Of a stretch of DNA of 64,000 bases, positions 8,649-17,900 are shown piece after piece (position 1 is the first letter of the stretch; every line of letters starts with the position of its first letter). The notes under the pieces are model-generated. The model made no database searches. It was not told the DNA's origin and saw only the letters and a list, made by a program, of their open reading frames with translations. The position numbers were made by a program, and so were the translations under genes. The DNA is from CAZVNZ01 sp964628515 (GTDB taxonomy: Bacteria > Bacillota > Clostridia > Christensenellales > Christensenellaceae): assembly GCA_964628515.1 (NCBI GenBank), contig CAZVNZ010000005.1, positions 62,001 to 126,000 of the forward strand, read 5' to 3'.

Positions 8649-9547
8649 TATTAAAAACACAACATTTAACCTATGAAAATCAAGGGATAAGAGTTAATTT
8701 AAGATCAGCATTTGGAGAACCAAATGTGTTGCATTCGGAAGTTTTTTCTCAGTACGAGATAATATTAGCATTAATATACTTTTTTGGTATTTTATTGCGC
8801 ACGATATTAGGCACATCTATATACTTTATTCTAAGAGCCTTTACAAAAAAAAGAGAGGAAAGCATTAGCAAACAAAGTGTTTTATCTGCAAGTTATGTGT
8901 GTATTTATTTTATATTAAGTATAATAGTAAGCATAATTATATATAGCGGAATGCCATTAATATTAAAAGGTTTTTATGCATATTCTAACGACAATGAATT
9001 CTTACTTAGTGGATTTATATATTGGGCTGTAAGTTTATTACTGTTAAGCATTGTTTTTTATTATAATAATTATAGAAAAATAAATTGGGAAAGAATACTC
9101 GGCTTTTTAATTGTAATGCTATTGCTACGTATGCTAATTGATTGGATATTGCAGGCGGCTTTCAATCCTTATTCGCTTTTTGTACCGAATATTTATGCAA
9201 TGGCAATAAGATATTTATTGTGTGCAGTATATATAACAACAGCAATAGCACTACTATATTTTTTAATAGAAAGACGAAAATTCACAATAACCCTGTCTCC
9301 TGTAGCAATAATATGCTGTGCCGCAATAGTTATAGCATCAATAATGTTTTGGCAAAGTATAGCGGATGTGTTGAATTTATACTGGACTAGGTATGTGCCT
9401 GAAGAAGTAATAGAGCCGCTAATATTTAGAAACATAAATTTCTACGGCAATCTCTTTGTGTTTACTGTAGGAATATCCGCATACTTTATGTTTCAGCAAT
9501 GGTCGGTACCTAAGAAAATAGAGGCGCCTGTTGATGTGGACGAGTGA
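8120..9547 (+). CDS. Polytopic membrane protein, tandem copy 2 (475 aa)
   Basis: Paralogue of 6579-8015. Its first 176 residues are identical to copy 1. Residues from about 300 to 430 carry clusters of replacements, notably the loop KGFYAYSNDNE in place of DVIEKIFRDKE and a different segment before the eighth helix, and the last 45 or so residues are again identical. The ribosome binding site (AACGGAGG) is part of the repeat. The same internal duplication and about eleven helices are present. Variation concentrated in extracytoplasmic loops with conserved ends would fit diversification of a recognition surface, but the function is unknown. Confidence 0.7.
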   Translation: MLQTKENGKKTSTIFGVLVVVFFIINFFVILNVLGGPICILVIIDGVEIVPNYDRIIYNIGFLFILAILYFMQAYSTLKSKMIWKKICSFVLLGILLRITVDLIHIYQIYSIYKGFIFDNFSLNIIETLYMIAIIFLLYFVIDNRKFAFRKKMLPLLIIPAIFALIYIIIFTNFAEVLKTQHLTYENQGIRVNLRSAFGEPNVLHSEVFSQYEIILALIYFFGILLRTILGTSIYFILRAFTKKREESISKQSVLSASYVCIYFILSIIVSIIIYSGMPLILKGFYAYSNDNEFLLSGFIYWAVSLLLLSIVFYYNNYRKINWERILGFLIVMLLLRMLIDWILQAAFNPYSLFVPNIYAMAIRYLLCAVYITTAIALLYFLIERRKFTITLSPVAIICCAAIVIASIMFWQSIADVLNLYWTRYVPEEVIEPLIFRNINFYGNLFVFTVGISAYFMFQQWSVPKKIEAPVDVDE

Positions 9548-9552
9548 GATAC

Positions 9553-9577
9553 TAAGAGGGATTTAAAATCCCCCTTA
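9553..9577 (+). terminator. Hairpin after the tandem membrane genes
   Basis: GGGATTT (9558-9564) and AAATCCC (9566-9572) form a perfect 7-bp arm pair with an almost closed loop, 11 nt after the stop codon. No clear U-tract follows, so termination strength is uncertain. Confidence 0.4.
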
Positions 9578-9606
9578 CATATAATTTTGCTACTCACAGA
9601 CCTGAG

Positions 9607-9650
9607 TTTTCCGCAATGTTGGTGGTTGTGTTTTTTATAAGCTTTTTGTA
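9607..9650 (+). pseudogene. 44-bp remnant of a third copy of the tandem membrane gene
   Basis: Bases 9607-9650 match the early part of both tandem genes (the codons for FGVLVVVFFIINFFV). A core, GGTGGTTGTGTTTTTTATAA, differs at one base, and a short deletion follows. No start codon, ribosome binding site or continuing reading frame remains. It is best read as the decayed 5' end of a third tandem unit. Confidence 0.5.
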
Positions 9651-9728
9651 CGAAAACTATCTGCTATGAGCCCCATAAAACGTCAAAACCCATATAAATC
9701 TTAATATATTACCGAGCCTTAATCTAAA

Positions 9729-10733
9729 TCACTCGGTAATAACCCCATCTAAATCCCAAAGGTCCTCCCAACCTTTTGCATCCTTCCACAAAAATACCTG
9801 TCCTTTTACAAGTCTGCAATTTGCGTTAGAATTATTTATTGCGTCCATTTCTTCTGGGGTTAGAGGGTCCTCGGTGGTGCATTTTAGGTTGCTTACATAT
9901 TCATTTTCGTATACGGAAAAGGGTATGGGTATCTGCCCTCTTTGTACCGCCCATTTAAGACAAATAACCGCAGGGTGTACGCCGTGCGCTTTAGCCGCAG
10001 CCACAACCGCCGGTATTTCCACATCCGCAACATCCCCCTCCGATTTGTCTCTGTCCGGACGAGTGGGAGAGCCTATGGGGCAAAAGCCTATGGGCTGTAT
10101 GTTTTGTGCAACGCAGTAATCAAACAACTCCTGTTGTTGAAAACCGGGGTGCAATTCCATTTCAATTAAAGTGGGTTTAACCTTGCATAAGGGCAACACC
10201 GCCTTTAGTTTAGGTATTGTCATGTTAGACATTCCAAGCTGTTTTACAAGCCCCTCGTTGTAAAGCGTTTCCATCTGTGCCCAGGTAGACATAAATTCAT
10301 CTACGGAAAAAGGCTTAGAGTCAGGGTTTCTGCTGTCGCCGTCGCAACCGGGAGCATGGTAGTTAGGGAAGGGCCAATGCACAAAGTAAGCGTCTATGTA
10401 GCTTAGCTGTAAATCCTTTAAAGATTTTTTGCAGGATGCTATTACTTCCTTGTGTTTGTCGTTCCATACTTTAGAGGTTATAAAAAGCTCCCCCCTTGTA
10501 ACTGTGTTTTCCTTTATTGCGCTTGCGAAAACTTCTCCTATTAAGTCCTCGTTGCCGTATACGGAGGCGCAGTCAAATAAGCGGTAGCCACAACGTATTG
10601 CACCTAAAACCCCGTCTGCTACTTGGGTGGGGGTAAATCTGTCCGAGCCGAAAGTGCCCATGCCGATACAGGGGATTTTACTTCCGTCGCTTAATGTTAT
10701 TTGCTTTACTGTTTTTGCATCAATAATTTCCAT
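9729..10733 (-). CDS. Aldo/keto reductase
   Basis: 334 residues with the NADPH-dependent AKR (beta/alpha)8 fold. The catalytic tetrad is visible as Asp and Tyr in FDCASVYGNE, Lys in ITSKVW, and His in FVHWPFPN. The N-terminal hairpin (LSDGSKIPCIGMGTFG) is typical. Such enzymes reduce aldoses or ketoses to alditols or the reverse. It is the last gene of the long sugar operon and overlaps the PfkB kinase gene by 14 nt, indicating translational coupling. With the GatD-like dehydrogenase it could interconvert an imported sugar and its alditol. The exact substrate cannot be read from sequence. Confidence 0.85.
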   Translation of the reverse strand: MEIIDAKTVKQITLSDGSKIPCIGMGTFGSDRFTPTQVADGVLGAIRCGYRLFDCASVYGNEDLIGEVFASAIKENTVTRGELFITSKVWNDKHKEVIASCKKSLKDLQLSYIDAYFVHWPFPNYHAPGCDGDSRNPDSKPFSVDEFMSTWAQMETLYNEGLVKQLGMSNMTIPKLKAVLPLCKVKPTLIEMELHPGFQQQELFDYCVAQNIQPIGFCPIGSPTRPDRDKSEGDVADVEIPAVVAAAKAHGVHPAVICLKWAVQRGQIPIPFSVYENEYVSNLKCTTEDPLTPEEMDAINNSNANCRLVKGQVFLWKDAKGWEDLWDLDGVITE

Positions 10734-11676
10734 TTAATGTTCCATCCTTTAATTTACGAATTTTTATTTGTGGCAGTAGCACATCTAAATCCTCTTTTTT
10801 AAAACTGCCCGTTTCAAAGGTTAATGTGTTTGCCGCCGAAATAGCCGTAGCATACCGCAACATTTCTGTGGGGCTGTACCCTAAAGTAATTGCTTTTGCA
10901 AACCCTGCTATCATACTGTCTCCGCTACCTACCGTGTTTACTACCTTAATATATGGGGGGCAACTATGGAAAACGCCCTCCTCGCACCCCATTAGTACGC
11001 CGTCCTTGCCCATAGATACGGTTGCGTATTCTATACCGTCTTTATGGAGTTTAAGGACTGCATCCGCTAAGTTTTCTATGGTTTTTTCCTCTATAGTGAT
11101 TAAATCGGAAACCTCATCCATATTGGGCTTAATTAATGTGGGAGTTGCTCTAACCGCTTTTTGCAAGGGCTCGGAGGGCACATCTAAGAGTACCTGCTTG
11201 CCCTGTTGCTTTGCTAAAGTAACCAACCTTGCGTAAAAATCCGTGCGTATGCCCTTAGGCAAACTGCCGGAGATACAAACTAAATCACAATTAGCAAGCG
11301 CCTGCATATAATCCGCTACAAACTGCTCTGTTTCGCTTTCCGTAACTAAAGAGCCGGGCTCTAAAAACTCTGTGCTTTTGCTTTGCATAACATCCCAAAC
11401 ATTAATACAGCAACGGGTTTCCCCCTGCACATATGTAAAATGTGGCTCAATATTCGGCTCTTTTATTAAAGACTCAAACAGCTTGCCGTTGTGTCCGCCC
11501 ACCATGCCCATGGCAAGCACCTTTTCGCCTGTCATGGCTAGTATTCGGGAAACATTTAACCCCTTACCGCCTGCGGTGTTATTTACTTTTTTAACTCTAA
11601 GCACTTCGTATTTTTCAAGGCTGTCCACAACATAAAGTTTGTCAACGGAAGCGTTCATTGTTACAGTAACTATCAT
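10720..11676 (-). CDS. PfkB-family sugar-phosphate kinase (1-phosphofructokinase / tagatose-6-phosphate kinase type)
   Basis: 318 residues, start supported by GGAGG four bases before ATG. The N-terminal signature (TMNASVDKLYVV, then NNTAGGKGLNVSR) and the C-terminal PfkB box (NTVGSGDSMIAGF, with the catalytic Asp in GSGDS) are intact. This is the FruK/LacC branch, which adds a second phosphate to a ketohexose phosphate. Between a GatD-like dehydrogenase and upstream of a class II aldolase gene in the same operon, tagatose-6-phosphate kinase (making tagatose-1,6-bisphosphate) is the most consistent role. 1-phosphofructokinase cannot be excluded. Confidence 0.85.
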   Translation of the reverse strand: MIVTVTMNASVDKLYVVDSLEKYEVLRVKKVNNTAGGKGLNVSRILAMTGEKVLAMGMVGGHNGKLFESLIKEPNIEPHFTYVQGETRCCINVWDVMQSKSTEFLEPGSLVTESETEQFVADYMQALANCDLVCISGSLPKGIRTDFYARLVTLAKQQGKQVLLDVPSEPLQKAVRATPTLIKPNMDEVSDLITIEEKTIENLADAVLKLHKDGIEYATVSMGKDGVLMGCEEGVFHSCPPYIKVVNTVGSGDSMIAGFAKAITLGYSPTEMLRYATAISAANTLTFETGSFKKEDLDVLLPQIKIRKLKDGTLNGNY

Positions 11677-11710
11677 TGTTCCTCCAAAAGTTTTTTAAAT
11701 TATGTTAAAT

Positions 11711-12757
11711 TTAGTCGTTTATAAGAAGTATTTTACCGTGAACACTACCGGGTGTTTTAAACAACTCAAATGCCTTTGGGGCATCCCTTAGGGGAAATTT
11801 TTTGTCTATAAAATCCTCGGTAATGCGCAATTTTTTTGTGGCAAAATAATGTGCCGTAAGCGCCCACTCTTTACCGGGAAAGGGCATGGAGTACCCCTGC
11901 CAACAGCCCCTTATATATAACTCTTTTCGGTTAATTATCTCCCATTCTTTTTTGGTAAAGGTTACACTTGTGGGTGGTGTGCCGATTAGAGAAACATAGG
12001 CTTTTGCTCCGCTTAGCTCTAATGCGGTTATTAAAGTTTGGTTTATACCCACCACCTCAAATACGTACTTAAAGCCCTGTCCGCCCGTAAGGGCAAACGC
12101 CTCTTCCAAAAACCCCTCTTTAGAACTGTTAATAACGGCATCCGCACCCATTTTAACCGCTAAATTAAGTCGACTGTCGTCCACATCAAAAACCACGGTT
12201 TTTTTACTGCCAAAAATTTTAGACCACTGCATAGTTAGGTTGCCAATAGTGCCTGCACCTATTACAGCCACGTACTCCCCACCTTTATAGTCCACATTTT
12301 GTATACCGTGAAGTGCCACCGTTGCCGGCTCAAAAAAAGCCGCCACTTCGTAAGGCACGGATTTATCGAATTTTACTGCGTTTTGCTCGGGAATTACTAT
12401 ATACTCCGCAAAACTGCCCTGCTCTCTTGAGCCTATAAAGCTGTCATGCTTGCATTGGGCAATGTTGCCTGCAATGCAGTCCTCGCATTTTAAGCAAGGC
12501 ACGCGGGGAGCGCCCGTTACTGCATCCCCAACTTTAATTTTAGTTACACCCTCTCCAACCTCCACAACCTCGCCCGAAAACTCGTGGCCTAATACCACAG
12601 GGTAGTTGTGCGCTCCGTTTTGAAGCACTCGGGGAATATCACTTCCGCAAATACCGCTGGCTTTTACCTTTATTTTAACGGTGTAGGGTCTTACTTCGGG
12701 TGTTTTGTAATCGTCGTAACGCAAATCCTCGTTACCGTATAATACTGCTGCTTTCAT
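11711..12757 (-). CDS. Zinc-dependent medium-chain alditol dehydrogenase, GatD-like
   Basis: 348 residues. Catalytic zinc ligands are seen in ICGSD (Cys), LGHEFSG (His-Glu) and the downstream FFEP segment. The structural zinc lobe has four Cys in PCLKCEDCIAGNIAQC. The Rossmann motif is AVIGAGTIGNL. Segments such as NGAHNYPVVLGHEFSG, SFIGSR..GSFAEYIV and PFPGKEWA closely follow galactitol-1-phosphate 5-dehydrogenase (GatD). It would oxidise a sugar alcohol, or its phosphate, to the ketose with NAD+. Immediately upstream lies the scaffold gap, so an additional gene could be missing between it and the kinase. Confidence 0.85.
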   Translation of the reverse strand: MKAAVLYGNEDLRYDDYKTPEVRPYTVKIKVKASGICGSDIPRVLQNGAHNYPVVLGHEFSGEVVEVGEGVTKIKVGDAVTGAPRVPCLKCEDCIAGNIAQCKHDSFIGSREQGSFAEYIVIPEQNAVKFDKSVPYEVAAFFEPATVALHGIQNVDYKGGEYVAVIGAGTIGNLTMQWSKIFGSKKTVVFDVDDSRLNLAVKMGADAVINSSKEGFLEEAFALTGGQGFKYVFEVVGINQTLITALELSGAKAYVSLIGTPPTSVTFTKKEWEIINRKELYIRGCWQGYSMPFPGKEWALTAHYFATKKLRITEDFIDKKFPLRDAPKAFELFKTPGSVHGKILLIND

Positions 12758-12793
12758 TGGTTTACCTCGTTTTAATTTATATTGTTCGCTTTG

Positions 12794-12893
12794 NNNNNNN
12801 NNNNNNNNNNNNNNNNNNNNNNNNNNNNNNNNNNNNNNNNNNNNNNNNNNNNNNNNNNNNNNNNNNNNNNNNNNNNNNNNNNNNNNNNNNNNN
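12794..12893. other. Assembly gap (100 N)
   Basis: Exactly 100 undetermined bases, a standard placeholder for a gap of unknown size. It falls between the GatD-like gene start (12757) and the FGGY kinase stop (12922) inside an otherwise tightly packed operon. True missing sequence may be short or may contain one or more genes, so operon continuity here is assumed. Confidence 0.95.
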
Positions 12894-12921
12894 TAGCTAT
12901 ATGTGCATTTTATACCAAAAG

Positions 12922-14418
12922 TTATTGCATAACTTTTGACAAAATGCCATACAACTCAATATATTGCCTGTATCCCTCGTTGTAGGCGTTTAAATCCGCT
13001 GTGCTTGGGGTTTGCTCTCTGTTTATTCGCAAAGTTTTTTCTCTTGCCTCGTAAAAATCCTTGTACACACCTGTGCCCACCCCGGCTAAAATTGCCGCTC
13101 CTAAGGTGGTCGCCTCGTCTGCGTAGGGCACTACAAAAGTTTTTTGCGTAACATCTGCCTTAATTTGCGTCCAAAAATGAGAATTTGCACTACCCCCAAT
13201 GGCATAAAATTTATTTATTTCCGCTCCTGCCTCTTTTGCCGTTTCCACATTGTGTTTTAAAGAAAAAACCACACCTTCCATGGCACAGCGTATAAAATGC
13301 CCCTTGGTTTTGCGGTAATCCACACCATAAAATACCCCCTTGGCTTTAGGATTCCAAATGGGGGAGCGTTCTCCTGCCATATAGGGTAAAAACACCATTC
13401 CGTCGCTACCTGCCCCAACAGCTTGCGCTTTTTTGGTGAGCAAATCAAAGAAATTTTCGTGGGTTTGCTCCGAAATGGCTTTTTCTGCGTCTCCAAACTC
13501 TTGTGCCATCCAACGCATAACACCACCGCCACCCACAGTACCGCCTTGCAGTAAATAGGTGTGGGGAATTACGTGAGTGCTTAGTATAAGCCGTTTATCC
13601 GCCACATATTTTTTAAGGGCGATGCTCATACCACCTGCTTGTCCCCCTTGCTCTTGGGTTTCCCCTTCGTCTATAACTCCGGCTCCGAGAGATCCGCAAG
13701 CGGCATCCAGCCCACCCGCAACCACGGGTGTGCCCTCCAAAAGCCCTGTAAGTGCAGAGGCACTCTTAGTTACTTTCCCCACTACATCATGACATTTAAA
13801 AATAGGAGGGAACATATCCGCATTTAAACCAAATGCCTTTATAAAATCTGCATCATAGCTTAATTTTTTCATATTAAAAAAATGCAGTCCGTAGCCTTGG
13901 CATACATCTTGAGAAATTTTTCCCGTCAGCATATACACAATATAGCTGTTAGATTGCAGTATGGTTTTTGTTTTATTGTAGATGTCGGGTAAATTTTCTT
14001 TGTACCATATAATTTTTGGGGTGGAGTAAGAGGGTTGCAGAGAGTTTCCACACAAATTAAAAATGTTGTCCGCCCCAATTTCTTTATTGTATTTTGTGCA
14101 AATATCTTTAGCCCGCACATCAAACCAAATGGGTGTGTTGCACAGTACCTCCCCCTTTTCGTCTATGGGAATTGCAGACCAACTTTGCCCGTCCACACCA
14201 ATACCGGCAATGTCTTTTGGGTCTACTTTGCTTTGTGCCAAAACATTTTTAACCGCATCACAAACGGCAAAAAACCACTCTTTAGGGTCTTGCTCCGCAT
14301 ACCCTTCCTGTTTGTAGTAAACCTTGTAGGGCTGTGTGTCCTTACTGATTATATTTCCGTTAAAGTCGAACAAACAAACTTTACAGCCGGATGTTCCTAT
14401 ATCTATACCCAGTAGCAT
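12922..14418 (-). CDS. FGGY-family carbohydrate kinase (xylulokinase-like)
   Basis: 498 residues, full family length. N-terminal phosphate-binding loop GIDIGTSGCK, central GGLDAACGSLGAG, and adenosine-site segment AIGGSANSHFWTQIKADV are all present. FGGY kinases phosphorylate ketoses or polyols such as xylulose, ribulose, rhamnulose and tagatose. It starts 2 nt from the aldolase stop. In an operon fed by a non-phosphorylating ABC transporter this enzyme supplies the first phosphate, after which the PfkB kinase would add the second. Overall it resembles xylulokinases most, but substrate assignment within FGGY is unreliable from sequence alone. Confidence 0.85.
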   Translation of the reverse strand: MLLGIDIGTSGCKVCLFDFNGNIISKDTQPYKVYYKQEGYAEQDPKEWFFAVCDAVKNVLAQSKVDPKDIAGIGVDGQSWSAIPIDEKGEVLCNTPIWFDVRAKDICTKYNKEIGADNIFNLCGNSLQPSYSTPKIIWYKENLPDIYNKTKTILQSNSYIVYMLTGKISQDVCQGYGLHFFNMKKLSYDADFIKAFGLNADMFPPIFKCHDVVGKVTKSASALTGLLEGTPVVAGGLDAACGSLGAGVIDEGETQEQGGQAGGMSIALKKYVADKRLILSTHVIPHTYLLQGGTVGGGGVMRWMAQEFGDAEKAISEQTHENFFDLLTKKAQAVGAGSDGMVFLPYMAGERSPIWNPKAKGVFYGVDYRKTKGHFIRCAMEGVVFSLKHNVETAKEAGAEINKFYAIGGSANSHFWTQIKADVTQKTFVVPYADEATTLGAAILAGVGTGVYKDFYEAREKTLRINREQTPSTADLNAYNEGYRQYIELYGILSKVMQ

Positions 14419-14420
14419 AA

Positions 14421-15281
<861 letters not shown>

Positions 15282-15331
15282 TTAAATTTATTTAAGTCTT
15301 TTTTATGGTGATGATTAGCAAAATACCACCG

Positions 15332-16381
15332 TTATTTGCCTGTGCCGTATTTTTTGGCTTCGTCGTACATTGCCGCAATATTTTCCGGTGGTAGCTCGGG
15401 TAGCAGATAGTCGTGGCTGGCGGCAACAATGTATCTGCCCTTACTGCCTAAAATATCTATTATTCTGCGAGTCTCGTCCCTAACTTCTTGCTCGGTATGG
15501 TTTAGCAAAATATCGTTTTCGTCTATACCTCCAAAAAATACGCAATCTGCACCAAACTGCTTAATTAAATCCTCGGGCTTCATATTATCCGCATTTACTT
15601 GAATGGGGTTTATGGCGTCCACACCAATTTCGATTAAATCGGGAATAATTTCGTAAATAGTACCGCAAGAATGTATTGCGGTTACACAACCGTTGGCTTT
15701 GGCTTGCTGTATTTGCTTTTTCATATAAGGCTTATAAAACTTCCGCCACATATCGGGGGAGGTTAAAAGCGCCCGTTGCGAGCCAAAATCGTTACCTATA
15801 AAATACATATCTATTAAGCCTTTGTTAGCCTCAAAAGTGCGTCTGTCCACTTCGTGATAAAACTCAAAGCACTTTGCAATAATGTAGTCCACAACTTCGG
15901 GGTTTAAGTACATATCCAAAAAGAATTTTTCCATGCCCACAAGCTCGGTAGAATCATGAAAAAAGGGAGACCACGTGCCTGCAATAAGGCAATGGTTTTT
16001 AGCCCAATCAATTTGCTCTTGGGTAAAATTAACATCATAATCGTCAGGGCTTGGAAAGGAATATTTTTTAACATCCTCTAAAGTTTCGCACTCGGCTAAA
16101 GGGTGGTTTAGGGCTTGCCCAAAATGCAAACCTCCTCTTCTTATGCCCCAATCGGTGTCTATACTGCCGTCCTCGTATTTTTTAAGCTCCCTGCCAATGT
16201 ATTTGGGACGAATGGTTTTATAGTCCATATCCAAAATATTGTAAAGTGCGTCATCCTCGCTTTTTGCATTTAAAAATTTTACGAGCTTTTCCGTAAACTC
16301 GGGAGAAGCACCGTACCACATAGGAAATCTATCCATAGTTTTATTTAAAAATGGTGCTAAGCCTCTTTGTTTGTTGTTCAT
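15332..16381 (-). CDS. UroD-like protein, MtaA-type subgroup (349 aa)
   Basis: Uroporphyrinogen decarboxylase-fold protein that lacks the HemE N-terminal signature (W-x-M-R-Q-A-G-R-Y), so it is not the heme enzyme. It carries HSCG at about 237-240, the H-x-C pair that binds zinc in MtaA/CmuA-type methyltransferases, followed by the family pattern of Asp/Glu-rich helices (GVDAINPIQ, FFGGIDEND). The ATG follows AAGGAG by 8 nt, and the gene starts 16 nt after the mutarotase stop. The substrate is unknown. The sugar-operon context suggests action on a sugar or sugar-derived methyl group, but no corrinoid protein is nearby. Confidence 0.8.
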   Translation of the reverse strand: MNNKQRGLAPFLNKTMDRFPMWYGASPEFTEKLVKFLNAKSEDDALYNILDMDYKTIRPKYIGRELKKYEDGSIDTDWGIRRGGLHFGQALNHPLAECETLEDVKKYSFPSPDDYDVNFTQEQIDWAKNHCLIAGTWSPFFHDSTELVGMEKFFLDMYLNPEVVDYIIAKCFEFYHEVDRRTFEANKGLIDMYFIGNDFGSQRALLTSPDMWRKFYKPYMKKQIQQAKANGCVTAIHSCGTIYEIIPDLIEIGVDAINPIQVNADNMKPEDLIKQFGADCVFFGGIDENDILLNHTEQEVRDETRRIIDILGSKGRYIVAASHDYLLPELPPENIAAMYDEAKKYGTGK

Positions 16382-16397
16382 TATATCTGCTCCTTTA

Positions 16398-16721
16398 TTA
16401 ATCGCAATGAAAAACTTCCTGCATATCTATCCACCAATCCCCATCTTTAGCGGTGTCTATGGGCTGTTGACAGGGCATACACTCCGCCCACCATTTTTTA
16501 GTGGTTTCGCATTCCCCCATTTTAGCCATATCCGCCTCATAATTATCACCAATATATTCAAAGTATGCAAACAAAAAGCCGTCTCTTAAAAAAATGGTGT
16601 AGTTTCTTATATTACAATCGTAAATTGTTTTTAGCACTCCCTCCCAGCAATTTGCGTGGAGTTCTTTGTAATATGCCTCTTTTTCCGGTTTTACTTTAAT
16701 TATTTGACCAAATCTCTTCAT
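16398..16721 (-). CDS. L-rhamnose mutarotase-like protein
   Basis: 107 residues, close to the usual 104 for RhaM/RhaU (YiiL). The family pattern is clear: N-terminal KRFGQIIKVKPEKEAYY strand-helix, His in YKELHANCW, RNYTIFLRDGFLFAYFEY strands, a Trp pair in KKWWAEC, and C-terminal WWIDMQEVFHCD. RhaM interconverts alpha and beta anomers of L-rhamnose, and related proteins act on other deoxy or aldose sugars. Its ribosome binding site (GGAG) lies in the final codons of the upstream UroD-like gene, which ends 4 nt away. Its presence points to rhamnose or a similar sugar as the operon substrate. Confidence 0.8.
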   Translation of the reverse strand: MKRFGQIIKVKPEKEAYYKELHANCWEGVLKTIYDCNIRNYTIFLRDGFLFAYFEYIGDNYEADMAKMGECETTKKWWAECMPCQQPIDTAKDGDWWIDMQEVFHCD

Positions 16722-16725
16722 ATTT

Positions 16726-17883
16726 TTACTCCAATTCTTTTAGTTTAGCTTGTATTTTTTCTATATCTAAGGGGAATTTGCCGTACTCTTTAACACATTT
16801 AACAAAATATGCGTAGCTTTTGGCAGAAACATCGCTAGAAACGCTGTGATCGCTTTGTGCTATGTAACCGCCGTTTTTTGCCGCTTGCAGTTTGTATAAA
16901 ACTTCTTTTAAAATACGCCTTTCGTCTCCGCTTTCCATTTCTCGTACATCCATATTACCCACAAAGGCAAGTTTGCCGTCGTACTGCTTTTTAAGCTCTA
17001 CCACATCAAGATGGGCTTTTACCTCCACAGGGTGATACCCCATAAGTCCTATATCGATAAAGTCCTCATAAACCGCCCTTGCGTCTCCGCAACCGTGGTA
17101 TATTACCAGTAGCCCTGCATCCTTAATGGTTTTAATAAGCCTTTGTGTAATTGGTTTAAAATACTGTCTCCACATATCGGGAGAAAAGAGCATGCCATTT
17201 ACGTAGGCAATATCTCCCCAAATATAAAAGCCGGAAAGCTTGCCCTTTGCCTCTTCTATTTGGAATTTTACCACCTCTACCAAGTAATCTCCAATGCGTG
17301 CCATAAAATCGCCGAATAATTCCGGCTCTAACGCCATCCAAAAAAGTGCGTTTTCCGTGCCTACGCACCGCCACACAAACTCGTAACCCTCGCAAATACC
17401 GCCAAACACGGGGAAATCCTTCTCGTAGGCATTAACCCTGTCCATCCAACAAGGCAACCCCTCCACTAATTGATCCGAAAGGCAGTTTAGTTGGTCTTGC
17501 CCCTCTCTGTACAATCTGCGTGGGTCTCTTGGGCTTTCCAGCACAAAAGTTGCCATCTCTTCGGGCTCTTTTACCGCAAATTCTTCAAAGTGAGGCATTG
17601 GTAAATCCCCTCGTCTAAGTACGGTTGCGCCAAAGCCGGTTTTTACCGTAATATCATCACCCTGTTGTTTAAGTATTTCAAAATCCTTAATAATAGGGTC
17701 TAAATTCGGGTTTATAATAATGTAATCCAAATCAAACTTTCTGTAAACGTCTACATCTTTGCCCCATTCCTTTTTTGCATTTTTCATGAACCCCGTCCAA
17801 AAACCATCGGAAATAGGGACTCTGTCTCCTTTTTTATTGTTGAGTGCGGCGGTAAGCCTTTCTAATTTTTCTTGTTTACTCAT
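16726..17883 (-). CDS. UroD-like protein (385 aa)
   Basis: Second UroD-fold protein of the operon. It shows HGCG (His263, Cys265), matching the zinc-binding H-x-C of MtaA-type enzymes, and the common LFSPDMWRQYFKP and YHPVEVKAHLDVVELKKQY segments. N-terminal helices (KLERLTAALNNKKGDRVPISDGFW) resemble the methyltransferase subgroup rather than HemE. Translation is supported by AAGGAG 8 nt before ATG. Transcribed between the 429-aa UroD-like gene and the mutarotase. Enzymatic role unknown. Confidence 0.8.
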   Translation of the reverse strand: MSKQEKLERLTAALNNKKGDRVPISDGFWTGFMKNAKKEWGKDVDVYRKFDLDYIIINPNLDPIIKDFEILKQQGDDITVKTGFGATVLRRGDLPMPHFEEFAVKEPEEMATFVLESPRDPRRLYREGQDQLNCLSDQLVEGLPCWMDRVNAYEKDFPVFGGICEGYEFVWRCVGTENALFWMALEPELFGDFMARIGDYLVEVVKFQIEEAKGKLSGFYIWGDIAYVNGMLFSPDMWRQYFKPITQRLIKTIKDAGLLVIYHGCGDARAVYEDFIDIGLMGYHPVEVKAHLDVVELKKQYDGKLAFVGNMDVREMESGDERRILKEVLYKLQAAKNGGYIAQSDHSVSSDVSAKSYAYFVKCVKEYGKFPLDIEKIQAKLKELE

Positions 17884-17900
17884 TGCAAAATCTCCTTAAT

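Noticed and set aside
12700..12985. Frames running through the N gap on the plus strand
   Set aside because: They consist mainly of undetermined residues and cross two minus-strand genes.
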